Assembly: GCA_034096865.1 (NCBI GenBank)
Contig: JAWQFJ010000544.1
Location: 1-64,000, forward strand
Reading direction: 5' to 3'
Origin: Theodoxus fluviatilis
Lineage: Eukaryota; Mollusca; Gastropoda; Cycloneritida; Neritidae
Length of the DNA: 64,000 bases
Shown here: piece after piece, positions 24,476 through 35,107 of the stretch
How positions within the stretch are numbered: position 1 is the first letter of the stretch
How the letters are laid out: each line of letters opens with the position of its first letter
Position numbers and translations under genes: made by a program
The notes under the pieces: generated by a model
The model's input: only the letters and a program-made list of their open reading frames with translations
What the model was told of the DNA's origin: nothing
The model's database searches: none

Positions 24476-25860
24476 ATGAGCATAATGGTCACTTCTGGTC
24501 TCATGCCAACTGCAAACCAGGCTTACCATCACACCAGCATTCTCCACTCACAGGTGACTGAAGGAAAGGCCAACAGCCTTAGGATAAATCTAATGAAATT
24601 GAATGGCTGTCAGAGACTGTTTCACGCCTGACTGCCAGAGGCTGCTTGCTGCTTGGAAGGTTTATCTCCATGTTTGGCTGGGGGCCAGGATGCCCTATCA
24701 AGACATCAAACAAGCTGATCAGCCTGTTCTAGACTGGCCTGTGCTCATCCCATCAATTTGCTTGCCCTTTTATCTTTCACTGCACTTCCTTTTCCTTGAA
24801 CTGAGGCCTGGCCCCAGCTTTGAGCTGATGTCTCTGGCCAGGTAGTGCCATTTGAAGCCAGATTCAATCCTGTGAGATTTGAATAGGGGAACAGAGGCTA
24901 TGAAGATTATCAAAACATTTGTATTCCTGTAGAGAGATAGTAGTATATTATGATATGTTACCAGCAATGCACTGGTATAGAATTGATGGCATGGGTGTAA
25001 TGGTTGCATTGAATAACAAAGGAGTTTCAGATTGATTTAATGCAGTTATGCATGCAAAATGGCATGCCCCAGAATGGGTTTGTTTGCAGAATTAATGCCA
25101 GTTCAAGAGTTTGAAAGGAAGGAAATTGTATGAGATAGTTACAGGATGAGAAGAACCAAGTCATCTATGATCTAGAAACGGAGTGGGGGCCAGTCTAGCT
25201 GCAAGGAAGGGTGGACAGTATCAGGGGCGGATATGTACACAAGGAAGAGACTGGCATGTTGCTGAGCTGTTGTGTGGTTGTACAGCCCTTGAGTCCAGTG
25301 TTTGAAGCAGGTCCTCTGTTTATGTTTAGCATGGCATGAAAGTCCTTTTTTGGCTGCTGCATTGTCTCCAGACAGGAGTAAAGAGTTTTCCTGTGAGGGC
25401 TGTGGGGAGATAGCTCTAGGTCAGGCTCACTGAGCTATGTATGCTACATGTATACAACTCAGTGGTCAAGCTTCTTAGACACACCAGTGTCTGCTGTGTG
25501 ACTTTGTTGTTGCTTGAAATGAAAGTGCTCACATCTGTGAATAATGGGGTTTGATTCTCAACTGTAATTTTTTTGTTTGTTTCAACCATTTTCATGTGCA
25601 TTGAATTTGATCTTTTGTAGATGCCACTACTGTAATTCAGGAGTATTCTTTCTGCCTTGTGTTCTTACGTGATACTGGAAGAGCTGGAAGACAGTGGGGT
25701 GGTATAATGTAGTGACTTATCACCCATGTGTTGGAACATCCTTTGATCACTGAGCTGCCTGATCAATCCTCCATGCCCACTGTCAAGAGTATGTGACCTT
25801 TACAGAATTGATTCTTCAGATTGAGTCCTACCAAATGATTTTCAGAGAGTGTTTCATTTA
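24476..25860. other. Intronic sequence, no feature recognised
   Basis: Ordinary intron sequence without a recognisable exon, repeat family or structured element. Confidence 0.4.
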
Positions 25861-25864
25861 TACA

Positions 25865-25906
<42 letters not shown>

Positions 25907-26048
25907 ATTCGTGCACACACAGACACACACACACGCACACATATTGGGGGGGGGGGGGGGGGGGGGGGGGGGCTGTGACTGTAGAGTGCTTGTGTGTCTG
26001 TGTGTGTGCAAATGAAATCTGCTCAATACTGTCTCACAATATGTGTGT

Positions 26049-26111
<63 letters not shown>

Positions 26112-26250
26112 GTGTCTGTGTGTGTTTGTGTATGTGTGTGTGTGTTTATGTGTCTGTGTCTGTGTGTGTGAATGTGTGTGTGTGTGTGGATTGCTTGTGT
26201 GAGTGGTTTGTCTCTGTGTGTGTGTGTGTGTGTGTATGTGTGTGTGTGAA
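25865..26250. repeat. CA, poly-G and TG microsatellite cluster
   Basis: A CA tract (25868-25903) is followed by a G homopolymer (25947-25972) and interrupted TG tracts (26042-26248). Confidence 0.95.
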
Positions 26251-26369
26251 ATTTGCTCAAGGTCGCTATCATGGAGTAACTTCATCTTCCAGAATGTTGT
26301 ATATCTACTCTTAAACAATGATGCAGTTCCTTTGCACCTTTTATTCGCCTGAACATAATATCACATGCC

Positions 26370-26545
26370 TTTAATATACCCTTTTTGACTCACATGTGAA
26401 GCAAAAGTGAGTCTATGTACTCATTTATTTTTGTCATTGTAATGTAAAAAGGGAACTGTGTGCAAATTCTACTCCCTGGAAGCTTGGATAAAGTATTGTA
26501 TTGTATTGTGTTGTATTGTGTTTTATTGTGTTGTATTGTACATGC
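26370..26545. repeat. Probable retroelement remnant with ATTGT tail
   Basis: TTGACTCACATGTGAAGCAAA pairs imperfectly with a nearby GTGAGTC, giving a 7-bp hairpin. About 60 bases later CTTGGATAAAG runs into ATTGT/GTTGT pentamers (26490-26540), the kind of short tail found on non-LTR elements. No second copy exists in the window, so the class is uncertain. Confidence 0.35.
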
Positions 26546-27605
26546 TGCCTCATCGTGAAAGGGCATTGCTTTGAAAATGAATTTTTGTGACCTATCAAAT
26601 CAAGTAAAACAATTTCTTCTGTAATCATATCTTACTGTTAACAGCACTGGAGAATGAAAGTCTTGCCATTTTTGTCTTATTTAGATGTCTTTCACTAGTT
26701 TCAGCATCGTTAATGATGAGAGGAGAGAGAAAAAGCTGTTGAAGTTGCTTAATAACCTGATTCTGTCATCACATCTTGACACATGTATGTCTGACAGCTT
26801 GAAACTGCACATTCATTTTCATTGAGGTCATTGATTCTTGAACAGTCAGATGCAGAAGTGATACAATGGATGCCATGGCATATTTGGATGATATGCTAAT
26901 CTTTTTTCACCCTCTTCCCCTCATAGGCAATAGAGGCAGCAGAGATGCAGAAAGGAATTTGTGAGTGTGGGGAAAAGACCAGTGCAAAGATGTCACTGTT
27001 GATGGAAGGCTTCTTTTTTATTTTGGGAAAAGAAGGGAGATTGTTTCTTGGATCAATATCTGCAGAATCAGTGGAAAGGTTTCTTTTATGTCAGTGCTCT
27101 TTTCTGAGAGATATTGCACAGTTTAAGAGACACGGTTTGCTCTAAGGGACATTGCTGCAGGAAGGTCTGCCCATCTGAAAGGAAATTGGATGGAAGCCGG
27201 ACACTCAAAGCCAAGAATCCCCACACAAAGATCAATGAAAGTGGGTCCCATGAATAAAAAGCTGGTGGGTGAGGAGATGCAAAAATGATGCCCATATTCA
27301 TGGACTCTGGCTTGTATTACCAATGTTACTGTGGTCCTGGCTATTTTCTGAAGGAAATTTTGGCATGGCCATCCACTTTGAGTGTGATTGATGCATCTGG
27401 GGAGGTTCATGGGCCTGATACCATCCAGTTCCTAACTAGAATTATACTGGAAGACTTCATTGGAGGGGATTCAGGCATTTTTCAGGCTTCTGTCGCTGGT
27501 TCTGCTATTTTCATCAATGATAAAGCAAGTGTTTGGTTGGTTTTTCCTTTCCTGTTTTGATATTTTTTGGGTTGCATTTATCTATCTCCTTTGAGACCAG
27601 TTCCT
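26546..27605. other. Intronic sequence, no feature recognised
   Basis: No exon of the PIP4K2 family and no repeat was identified here. Confidence 0.4.
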
Positions 27606-28126
27606 GCAATGAAGTGTGCTGTCCTGCACAGTTGGTCCAGTGGTCCATACAGGTTTTTTTACACAGCCACTGGTTGTGGCCAGAACTCTTCTCTTAGTGT
27701 GTGGTGATTCTTGCAGTCCTGGAGAGCGTGCTCAACAGTCTCTTCTGCTTCTCCACAACAGCATGTTGACAATGGGGGAAAGATGGAGTCTTTGGTGCAT
27801 GTGGTATCTCAGCCTGCAGTGCTCTGTTCTCAGTAGGAAGATTGTCACCTGTTCTTGTCTGGATAGCTGGGTGTAGCTGTCCTTCTGCTGTTTAGTCCAT
27901 TACAGAGATTTGGCGATGGTGATCATCTCTGTAGAAGAGACAACATTGTGTTTTTTAATCTTTCTTTGCTCCCATTTTGGCTAGTGTGTCAGATTCTTCA
28001 TTCCTGTATATTCCAGTGTGGCAGAATCCATTGTAGAGTTGATTTGATATGCATTTATCAATGATTTCAGCAATGAAGGAGAGCCTGCAGAGCCAGCCCC
28101 AAGATGCCCCCTTTTCACCCCAAGCA
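27606..28126 (-). pseudogene. LINE RNase H and C-terminal fragment, degenerate
   Basis: The reverse strand retains HTGIYRNEESDTLAKMGAKKD-type sequence (GxxxNEESDxLAK), the RNase H motif of Jockey/I-like LINEs. Downstream it parallels the better preserved fragment at 42310-42912 word by word. Frameshifts and stops break the frame. It adjoins a 48-bp minisatellite upstream (in its own sense). Confidence 0.7.
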
Positions 28127-28757
28127 GTGTTGCAAGGCAGACATTTTGACTGAATGTTCCAGGCAGCTGTAGCAGTGTTGCAAGGCAGACATTTTGACTG
28201 AATGTTCCAGGCAGCTGTAGCGGTGTTGCAAGGCAGACATTTTGACTGAATGTTCCTGGCAGCTGTAGCGGTGTTGCAAGGCAGACATTTTGACTGAATG
28301 TTCCAGGCAGCTGTAGCGGTGTTGCAAGGCAGACATTTTGACTGAATGTTCCCGGCAGCTGTAGCGGTATTGCAAGGCAGACATTTTGACTGAATGTTCC
28401 TGGCAGCTGTAGCGGTGTTGCAAGGCAGACATTTTGATTGAATGTTCCCGGCAGCTGTAGCAGTGTTGCAAGGCAGACATTTTGACTGAATGTTCCCGGC
28501 AGCTGTAGCGGTGTTGCAAGGCAGACATTTTGACTGAATGTTCCTGGCAGCTGTAGCGGTGTTGCAAGGCAGACATTTTGATTGAATGTTCCCGGCAGCT
28601 GTAGCAGTGTTGCAAGGCAGACATTTTGACTGAATGTTCCCGGCAGCTGTAGCGGTGTTGCAAGGCAGACATTTTGACTGAATGTTCCCGGCAGCTGTAG
28701 CGGTGTTGCAAGGCAGACATTTTGACTGAATGTTCCCGGCAGCTGTAGCGGTGTTGG
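28127..28757. repeat. 48-bp minisatellite, about 13 copies
   Basis: Units contain GTTGCAAGGCAGACATTTTG, then ACTGAATGTTCC and GGCAGCTGTAGC. Length is a multiple of three, so a 16-residue periodic frame stays open on the minus strand and runs on into the LINE remnant. CAG/CGG, CCA/CCC/CCT and ACT/ATT variants are scattered among units. Confidence 0.95.
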
Positions 28758-28929
28758 TCCTTTTGTGATTTGCTCGTTTAGCCAAAGCAATGCTTGGTGG
28801 AATGGAGGTATATTTTTGGAACCAGAGTAACTTCTGAATACAAAATATGGGTGAACTTTTGGTGCTGTACACTTAAAGGATTAAGCAGAAAAACCCTGCC
28901 AGAAGAAGTTCTCTGGATATGCTCCCAAA

Positions 28930-28931
28930 AG

Positions 28932-28973
<42 letters not shown>

Positions 28974-29055
28974 CTCTCTCCCTCCCTCCTCCCTCCCTCC
29001 CTCCCCCGCTCCCTCCCTCCCTCCCTCCCTCTCTCTCTCTCTCCTCTCTCTCTCT

Positions 29056-29124
<69 letters not shown>

Positions 29125-29205
29125 TTACTTTGCACCTGATTTCTTGCATTGAATCTGCAAATTAGAAGATTTGTAGTTCTTTTTTAAATGGGCAGAGAAA
29201 AGGGA

Positions 29206-29282
<77 letters not shown>
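28930..29282. repeat. CT/CCCT, CA and TG microsatellite cluster
   Basis: Long CT and CCTC tracts (28934-29100), a CA tract (29101-29124), and after about 80 bases a TG tract (29207-29281). Confidence 0.96.
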
Positions 29283-29285
<3 letters not shown>

Positions 29286-29408
29286 TAGTATTGCATCAAC
29301 CCAACAGGTGAATGGCAGAAAAGAGTTGATAATGCATGACATCAGTGACATTCCTAACATCAGTATGATGAGGAAAGTGCACCAGTGAATTGAAATGCAG
29401 TGCAGTGC

Positions 29409-29422
29409 NNNNNNNNNNNNNN
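29409..29422. other. Assembly gap (14 N)
   Basis: Fourteen undetermined bases lie exactly where unique sequence meets the 29-bp array. The size is probably not real, and sequence may be missing here. Confidence 0.95.
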
Positions 29423-31040
29423 GAGCGGTGCCCCCCATATCAGCTGTAGTAGAGCGGTGCCCCCCATATCAGCTGCAGTAGAGCGGTGCCCCCCATATCA
29501 GCTGTAGTAGAGCGGTGCCCCCCATATCAGCTGTAGATGAGCGGTGCCCCCCATATCAGCTGTAGTAGAGCAGTGCCCCCCATATCAGCTGTAGATGAGC
29601 GGTGCCCCCCATATCAGCTGTAGTAGAGCAGTGCCCCCCATATCAGCTGTAGTAGAGCGGTGCCCCCCATATCAGCTGTAGTAGAGCGGTGCCCCTCATA
29701 TCAGCTGTAGTAGAGCGGTGCCCCCCATATCAGCTGTAGTAGAGCGGTGCCCCCCATATCAGCTGCAGTAGAGCGGTGCCCCCCATATCAGCTGTAGTAG
29801 AGCGGTGCCCCCCATATCAGCTGCAGTAGAGCGGTGCCCCCCATATCAGCTGTAGTAGAGCGGTGCCCCCCATATCAGCTGTAGATGAGCGGTGCCCCCC
29901 ATATCAGCTGTAGTAGAGCGGTGCCCCCCATATCAGCTGTAGATGAGCGGTGCCCCCCATATCAGCTGTAGTAGAGCGGTGCCCCCCATATCAGCTGTAG
30001 TAGAGCGGTGCCCCCCATATCAGCTGTAGTAGAGCGGTGCCCCCCATATCAGCTGTAGTAGAGCGGTGCCCCCCATATCAGCTGCAGTAGAGCGGTGCCC
30101 CCCATATCAGCTGTAGTAGAGCGGTGCCCCCCATATCAGCTGTAGATGAGCGGTGCCCCCCATATCAGCTGTAGTAGAGCGGTGCCCCCCATATCAGCTG
30201 TAGATGAGCGGTGCCCCCCATATCAGCTGTAGTAGAGCGGTGCCCCCCATATCAGCTGTAGTAGAGCGGTGCCCCCCATATCAGCTGTAGTAGAGCGGTG
30301 CCCCCCATATCAGCTGTAGTAGAGCGGTGCCCCCCATATCAGCTGTAGTAGAGCGGTGCCCCCCATATCAGCTGTAGTAGAGCGGTGCCCCCCATATCAG
30401 CTGTAGTAGAGCAGTGCCCCCACATCAGCTGTAGATGAGCGGTGCCCCCATATCAGCTGTAGTAGAGCGGTGCCCCCCATATCAGCTGTAGTAGAGCGGT
30501 GCCCCCCATATCAGCTGTAGTAGAGCGGTGCCCCCCATATCAGCTGTAGTAGAGCGGTGCCCCCCATATCAGCTGTAGTAGAGCGGTGCCCCCCATATCA
30601 GCTGTAGTAGAGCGGTGCCCCCCATATCAGCTGTAGATGAGCGGTGCCCCCCATATCAGCTGTAGTAGAGCGGTGCCCCCCATATCAGCTGCAGTAGAGC
30701 GGTGCCCCCCATATCAGCTGTAGTAGAGCGGTGCCCCCCATATCAGCTGTAGTAGAGCGGTGCCCCCCATATCAGCTGTAGTAGAGCGGTGCCCCCCATA
30801 TCAGCTGTAGATGAGCGGTGCCCCCCATATCAGCTGTAGTAGAGCAGTGCCCCCCATATCAGCTGTAGATGAGCGGTGCCCCCCATATCAGCTGTAGTAG
30901 AGCGGTGCCCCCCATATCAGCTGTAGTAGAGCGGTGCCCCCCATATCAGCTGTAGATGAGCGGTGCCCCCCATATCAGCTGTAGTAGAGCGGTGCCCCCC
31001 ATATCAGCTGTAGTAGAGCGGTGCCTCCCATATCAGCTGG
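29423..31040. repeat. 29-bp minisatellite, about 56 copies
   Basis: The unit is GAGCGGTGCCCCCCATATCA followed by GCTGTAGTA. Two main variants differ by TAGTA versus TAGAT, with minor GCAGTA, GAGCAGTG and shortened C-run forms. The array starts at an assembly gap, so the copy number is a minimum. Confidence 0.97.
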
Positions 31041-31943
31041 GGCTCGTTGCTTAGCCTACCTAGTGAGCACACACATTCTTGCAAACAAGCCGAAGCAAGG
31101 CCACTAGGCAACAGCCAATCATCAATTGGCAAGGTGAAAATCTGAGAGAATGTGGCTTAGTCCTTGCTCGAGAGTGTGCGAAGAAGGTGTCCTTAGATGA
31201 AGTAACTGATGAAACACATCACAGCAGTTTTTCACTTGATAGAACATTCCATAGTGACATCTTGAATGGTATGGGAACTTGTCAAAGAAAAGGAAGAAAC
31301 TGGGGTCAATTGTAGACAATGTTATACCTCAGTACACTCTGGATCAATTCAAGGGACATAATTCAGAGAGTGGACATGTAGGGTGTTTTGATGTTCCTTC
31401 ATGTATGCAACACTTAAAAATTGTCTACAGTATTTGTCCAGAAATTACCTATATGCATTCTGCTCAAAATATGTAAATGAACACTCAAACAGCAAATACT
31501 TCAGTGTGCATACACTTTTCCATTCTTGGACAGTGAGAAGCACATTACAAGCACCACCGCATGTGAGCAGCAACCCAACTGGTATGATCTCCGCCATAAA
31601 GCTCATGTCTCCTTGTGAGTGAGATGCTGTGGGAAACTCACTTGCCTCACATTTCTTGCTAGGTCCTTGCAAGATACTAGCATTAGCAATGCACCCCTGT
31701 AACCTCTGGCTGCTGGGCATTTGGGGCCCACTCCAGTAGCTCTGCCAGGGGCAGTCTCAAGCAGCCAAAAACTGTATCCTGCTGATAACTGCAACCACAT
31801 CTTGAATGTTGCCCTCAATACTCTGCAGCCAGTAGTTTCAACTGATGAGAGGGGCGTTGAGCAGTGCCAGCCACTTGTTATACTTTACTTTTTCTTGTTC
31901 TGTTGAATTTTGCTTGTTGTCAGTGTGGATGTTTGTGTTGCAG
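31041..31943. other. End of PIP4K2 intron 1
   Basis: Unique intron sequence apart from a reverse-oriented SINE-like repeat at about 31690-31790. It ends in TGTTTGTGTTGCAG, a good acceptor for the next coding exon. Confidence 0.45.
31690..31790 (-). repeat. SINE-like dispersed repeat, family 1, reverse copy
   Basis: The reverse strand reads CCCCTGGCAGAGCTACTGGA, then GTGGGCCCC and GCCCAGCAGCCAGAGG. This matches the order in the copies at 805-915 and 53285-53405. Confidence 0.5.
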
Positions 31944-32093
31944 GCATCACTGACGAAGCAGCCCGTGGACATCGATTCCCCTGGCCGAAGCGGAGCTCGT
32001 ATGCTGCGCTCTCAGGACAAGAAGTTCTTTATCAAGACTTTGATCAGTGAGGAGGTGGAGCAGATGCATCATATCCTTAAACAGTACCACCAG
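31944..32093 (+). CDS. PIP4K2 exon with ATP-binding lysine region
   Basis: Fifty codons between TTGCAG and GTGTGT, phase 0 at both ends. It reads ASLTKQPV, then SGARMLRSQDKKFFIKTLIS and EEVEQMHHILKQYHQ. In animal PIP4K2 this corresponds to the NSLTRS...SGAR...IKT segment. The lysine of FFIKT is the nucleotide-contacting lysine of the kinase fold. The human equivalent exon also starts in phase 0 after the ERFG-type exon, so the phases would allow direct joining once the missing exons are located. Confidence 0.96.
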
Positions 32094-32235
32094 GTGTGTG
32101 TCTGTAGTTTGAAAATGTTCTCAATGTTATCAATGTTCAGGGTTCATATTCATTGACATTTTTCTTTGGGACTTTCTCCACCTGTCGGGTAGTTCATGTG
32201 CATGCACGCACATGCACTAACATACACATTCACAT

Positions 32236-32430
32236 CCTTTGGTCAGGGATAAGAATAGACTCGCCATGTCTCCCTGTGCTCATTCAGAAAGCATAATGTT
32301 GAGGGAATGGAGCCTGGACATGTTGGTACTCCAACCTACAGCAGTGATTTGGGCAGTCAGTGGCCTTACGTAGCCTACAAAGGCAGATAGGCCATAGAAC
32401 CTCATTTATTCATTCAATCATCCAGATCTG
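32236..32430 (+). repeat. SINE-like dispersed repeat, family 2, copy 1
   Basis: The landmarks AAGAATAGACTCGCCATGTC, TCCCT, then GCCTACAAAGGCAGATAGGC, TAGAACCTCATT and a CATTCATT-type tail recur in the same order at 54280-54455. The last part also recurs at 44495-44640 and about 53811-53858. Confidence 0.6.
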
Positions 32431-32938
32431 AATACTTTTGGATTTGAATTAAAATGACTTACTAGGGGTCAGCAAGACAGAAAATCCTAAGGAGAAGCAA
32501 TAGTCAATTTGAACTGGACCATTTTGAAACATGCAGCCATTTAGTATTTTGTTAGCATGACAAAAATTTAATTTATGTATGCACAACTAGCTGAAAATGC
32601 TGGAGGCATGTACACCCATGAATGCACATGCACACACTCATTGTCATGCATGTACACAGTACATACATGCAAAGAATGGGGAAGACCCATACGGGAAGGG
32701 TACATAGGAGTTACATACTGCCCATTGCTGCCAAGATACGGGCATCCATGCTTTTGTCACCTACTCAGAAAATGGTTAAAGTAACTGAATTGGATGCAGA
32801 AAATTCACTTTGAAGTGACAAGTGTACAACTCTGTATCCAACAAAACCGGCTGTGCATATGTCTGTACCATCAGATGCTTTGTAACCCTAGCATCTCACG
32901 TGACTATGAATCCCTTCTCTCAGTCAAATGAAGCTGCC

Positions 32939-34060
32939 TTAACTCATTGCTTATGCAGGGCTAGCATTAGGAAATTTACCTCTGTACGCAGTGTTTTTTC
33001 AAGTTTTCAAAAAATCACACAAAGTTCAAATTTAGAATAACTGTTTAATGGTTGGTACCACAAGAAAGAAAATCATTTGCACTTTCTAGCTGAAGTGCTG
33101 GATAGTTACAATATGCAGTAAGAAAATTGGGGGAATTTCTTTTTTAACACCAGGTACATGCAATTTTGATATTCTTTTTTTTTACACCTAATGTATTGTA
33201 CTAATAGTCAAGAAATAGATTTTGCACAACAGTTCTGAAATCAGTATTTCTACATCAAACTATATTGATGAATGATTGACTACAGGATAAAAAATGCTTG
33301 AAAATGATTTTTTTAGCAAGTCAGAGAGGTGAAATCAGAAAATATACACTTACTCACTGCAATCTGTCTGTCTGAATAGAAGAAAAGTCTCAGAATGGCC
33401 TTCCGAGAGAAAGAAGGCGATCTATACTTTGCATAGTCCTCTTTTGTGTGGTACAGTTCATTGGAGGAGTAGAGATGGTTTTCGGCATCCTCTACATCCG
33501 AATCGATGTCTGTGTCTGCTGTAAACACCGTTTCTATCTCTTCCTCTCTCTCTGACGTCGTTGGCGACGAAGTCAATTCATCTTCGCTGTCAGCAACAAA
33601 GTCGATTCGTCTTCGCTGTCAGCCACCTCTGCATTCTCGTTGACTGGGACTATTGCCGCATCAGAATCATCAAAATCTTCTTCAGAAGTCCAATATCCAC
33701 CTAGATTTTCAGTATCAGACCCTTCTTCCATCCACACTTCTAATACTTCGTCATTTTCATCACCGCTCGATCTCCTTCGACAACGCGACGCCATGTCGAC
33801 AAGCGCGTAAACACGACGTAGGGTGAGCGTAGCTTCTACTAAATCTAGCTTTCTCACGGGGACTATACTAAAGAAAAGGTAACTCCAGCAAACACAGATT
33901 GGTAAGAGAATAAATAGCTGTACGAGTTACTTCCCTTGAAACAACCACTGAGATAGGAAAAATTCATTACGGCGACCGCAAACACGTAGTTGCGCTGCGT
34001 AGCCAAAGGGTGTTGGCGTCATCGCAAGCACGTGGTTGCGCTGCGTAAGCAATGAGTTAA
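32939..34060. mobile_element. piggyBac-like element remnant flanked by TTAA
   Basis: It is bounded by TTAA at 32939-32942 and 34057-34060. The left end CTCATTGCTTATGCAGGGC mirrors the right end, whose reverse complement is CTCATTGCTTACGCAGCGC. Near the right end GCACGTGGTTGCGCTGCGTA has a second diverged copy (about 33985-34010), a subterminal repeat. Inside, the minus strand carries only an acidic N-terminal frame (33313-33794). TTAA duplication with such an acidic N-terminus is typical of piggyBac transposons. At 1122 bp it lacks the catalytic core, so it is non-autonomous. Confidence 0.72.
33346..33794 (-). pseudogene. Truncated piggyBac-like transposase N-terminus
   Basis: It starts MASRCRRRSSGDENDE and continues with many acidic residues (WTSEEDFDDSDAA, ADSEDES). 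A 29-base tandem duplication (about 33570-33625) shifts the frame. The downstream half continues in another frame as SEREEEIETVFTADTDIDSD, then SPSFSRKAILRLFF. The end at about 33355 abuts a donor-like GTGAGTAAG in the element's sense. No DDE/DDD catalytic domain is present. Assignment rests on the TTAA ends and acidic character, not on a conserved catalytic motif. Confidence 0.5.
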
Positions 34061-34271
34061 TAAGAGAGCTTGGGGAGCAAGGGTTTTGAAATGTGGCCGA
34101 TGGTCTGTTGCAGTATTTACAATATATAGTGATGTATTTACATCAGCACAGAGAGGGAGGGAGATCCTGCAAATGAGTGGCCATCTTGCCAAAATATTGT
34201 TAATAATGACCACAGTGTTTTTTTCATTTCGTGTGATGTTGCGTCATGACATTTCTTTTGATTGGCTGCAG

Positions 34272-34418
34272 TACATTGTGGAGAACCACGCCCGGACCCT
34301 GCTTCCTCAGTACTTGGGCATGTATCGGCTGACGGTAAATGATGTGGAGACCTACATGGTTGTCATGCGCAATGTCTTCAGCCCTCGCCTGCGCATCCAC
34401 AGGAAGTATGACCTAAAG
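34272..34418 (+). CDS. PIP4K2 exon with MRNVF and KYDLK motifs
   Basis: Forty-nine codons after GGCTGCAG and before GTAAGC, phase 0. It reads YIVENHARTLLPQYLGMYRL, then VETYMVVMRNVFS and HRKYDLK. It forms part of the kinase core up to the loop that precedes GSTV. The MRNVF stretch aligns with TRNVF of human PIP4K2B (residues 201-205), the purine-base pocket described for GTP use. Here the threonine is methionine, while the phenylalanine is kept. Confidence 0.96.
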
Positions 34419-34490
34419 GTAAGCAGCACCGGTAGCCGAGCAGGAGTGTGAGACTTCGGAACTGCTTGGAAGAGAGGGATATTGCTTTTT

Positions 34491-34604
34491 GTGCATAGAC
34501 ATTGATGTGCAAAGACATCGATGTGCCAAGACGTCGACGTGCAAAGACATCGATGTGCAAAGACATTGATGTGCAAAGACATTGATGTACATAGACATTG
34601 ATCT
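34491..34604. repeat. 16-bp minisatellite, about 7 copies
   Basis: The unit is GACATTGATGTGCAAA with variants GACATCGATG, GACGTCGACG and GACATTGATGTACATA. It starts about 70 bases after the preceding exon. Confidence 0.9.
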
Positions 34605-34880
34605 CTATTAGTGGAGAGGCATAGGAGATGTTAGCTCTTCTCACTAGTTCAACATTCAACAAAGATGAAAGGCAGTGAGCGCCCTTTGCACAACGTACAA
34701 TGAAACAAGGGAAACAAATCTCCACCAAGAAAATCACAACTACTCTTCCATGGCCAGTATCATTAATTCAGGCAGGAGTGTCTGCTAGCCAGGCCTAATG
34801 CTGCAAAGTTTTGTTCATTTAAGTGGCTGAGTGCCAAACGCATATGACATCATCAATAATTTGACATTATCTTTGTGATT

Positions 34881-35107
34881 TGCATAGAATTTCCCTTTTT
34901 TGTGGTAATTCCAAAAGAAGAAAACGGATAAGCTGCATAGAATTGCATAGAATTTCCCTTTTTTGTGGTAATTCCAAAAGAAGAAACAGATAAGCTCCTA
35001 CAATTAACGGATTGTTCCTTGCATAGAATTGCATAGAATTTCCCTTTTTTGTGGTAATTCCAAAAGAAGAAAACGGATAAGCTCCTACAGTTAACGGATT
35101 GTTCCTT
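34881..35107. repeat. Three-copy tandem repeat
   Basis: GCATAGAATTTCCCTTTTTT, then GTGGTAATTCCAAAAGAAG, occurs three times. The second and third copies also share CTCCTACARTTAACGGATTG. Unit length is about 65-90 bases because of internal differences. Flank and copies are very similar, so the duplication is fairly recent. Confidence 0.88.

Noticed and set aside
26927..26962. Possible small exon between a TAG acceptor and a GTGAGTGT
   Set aside because: The splice-like borders are present, but the encoded residues match no PIP4K2 segment.
29423..31040. Possible CRISPR-like array
   Set aside because: Repeats are directly joined without unique spacers, and the sequence is clearly eukaryotic. 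It is a minisatellite.
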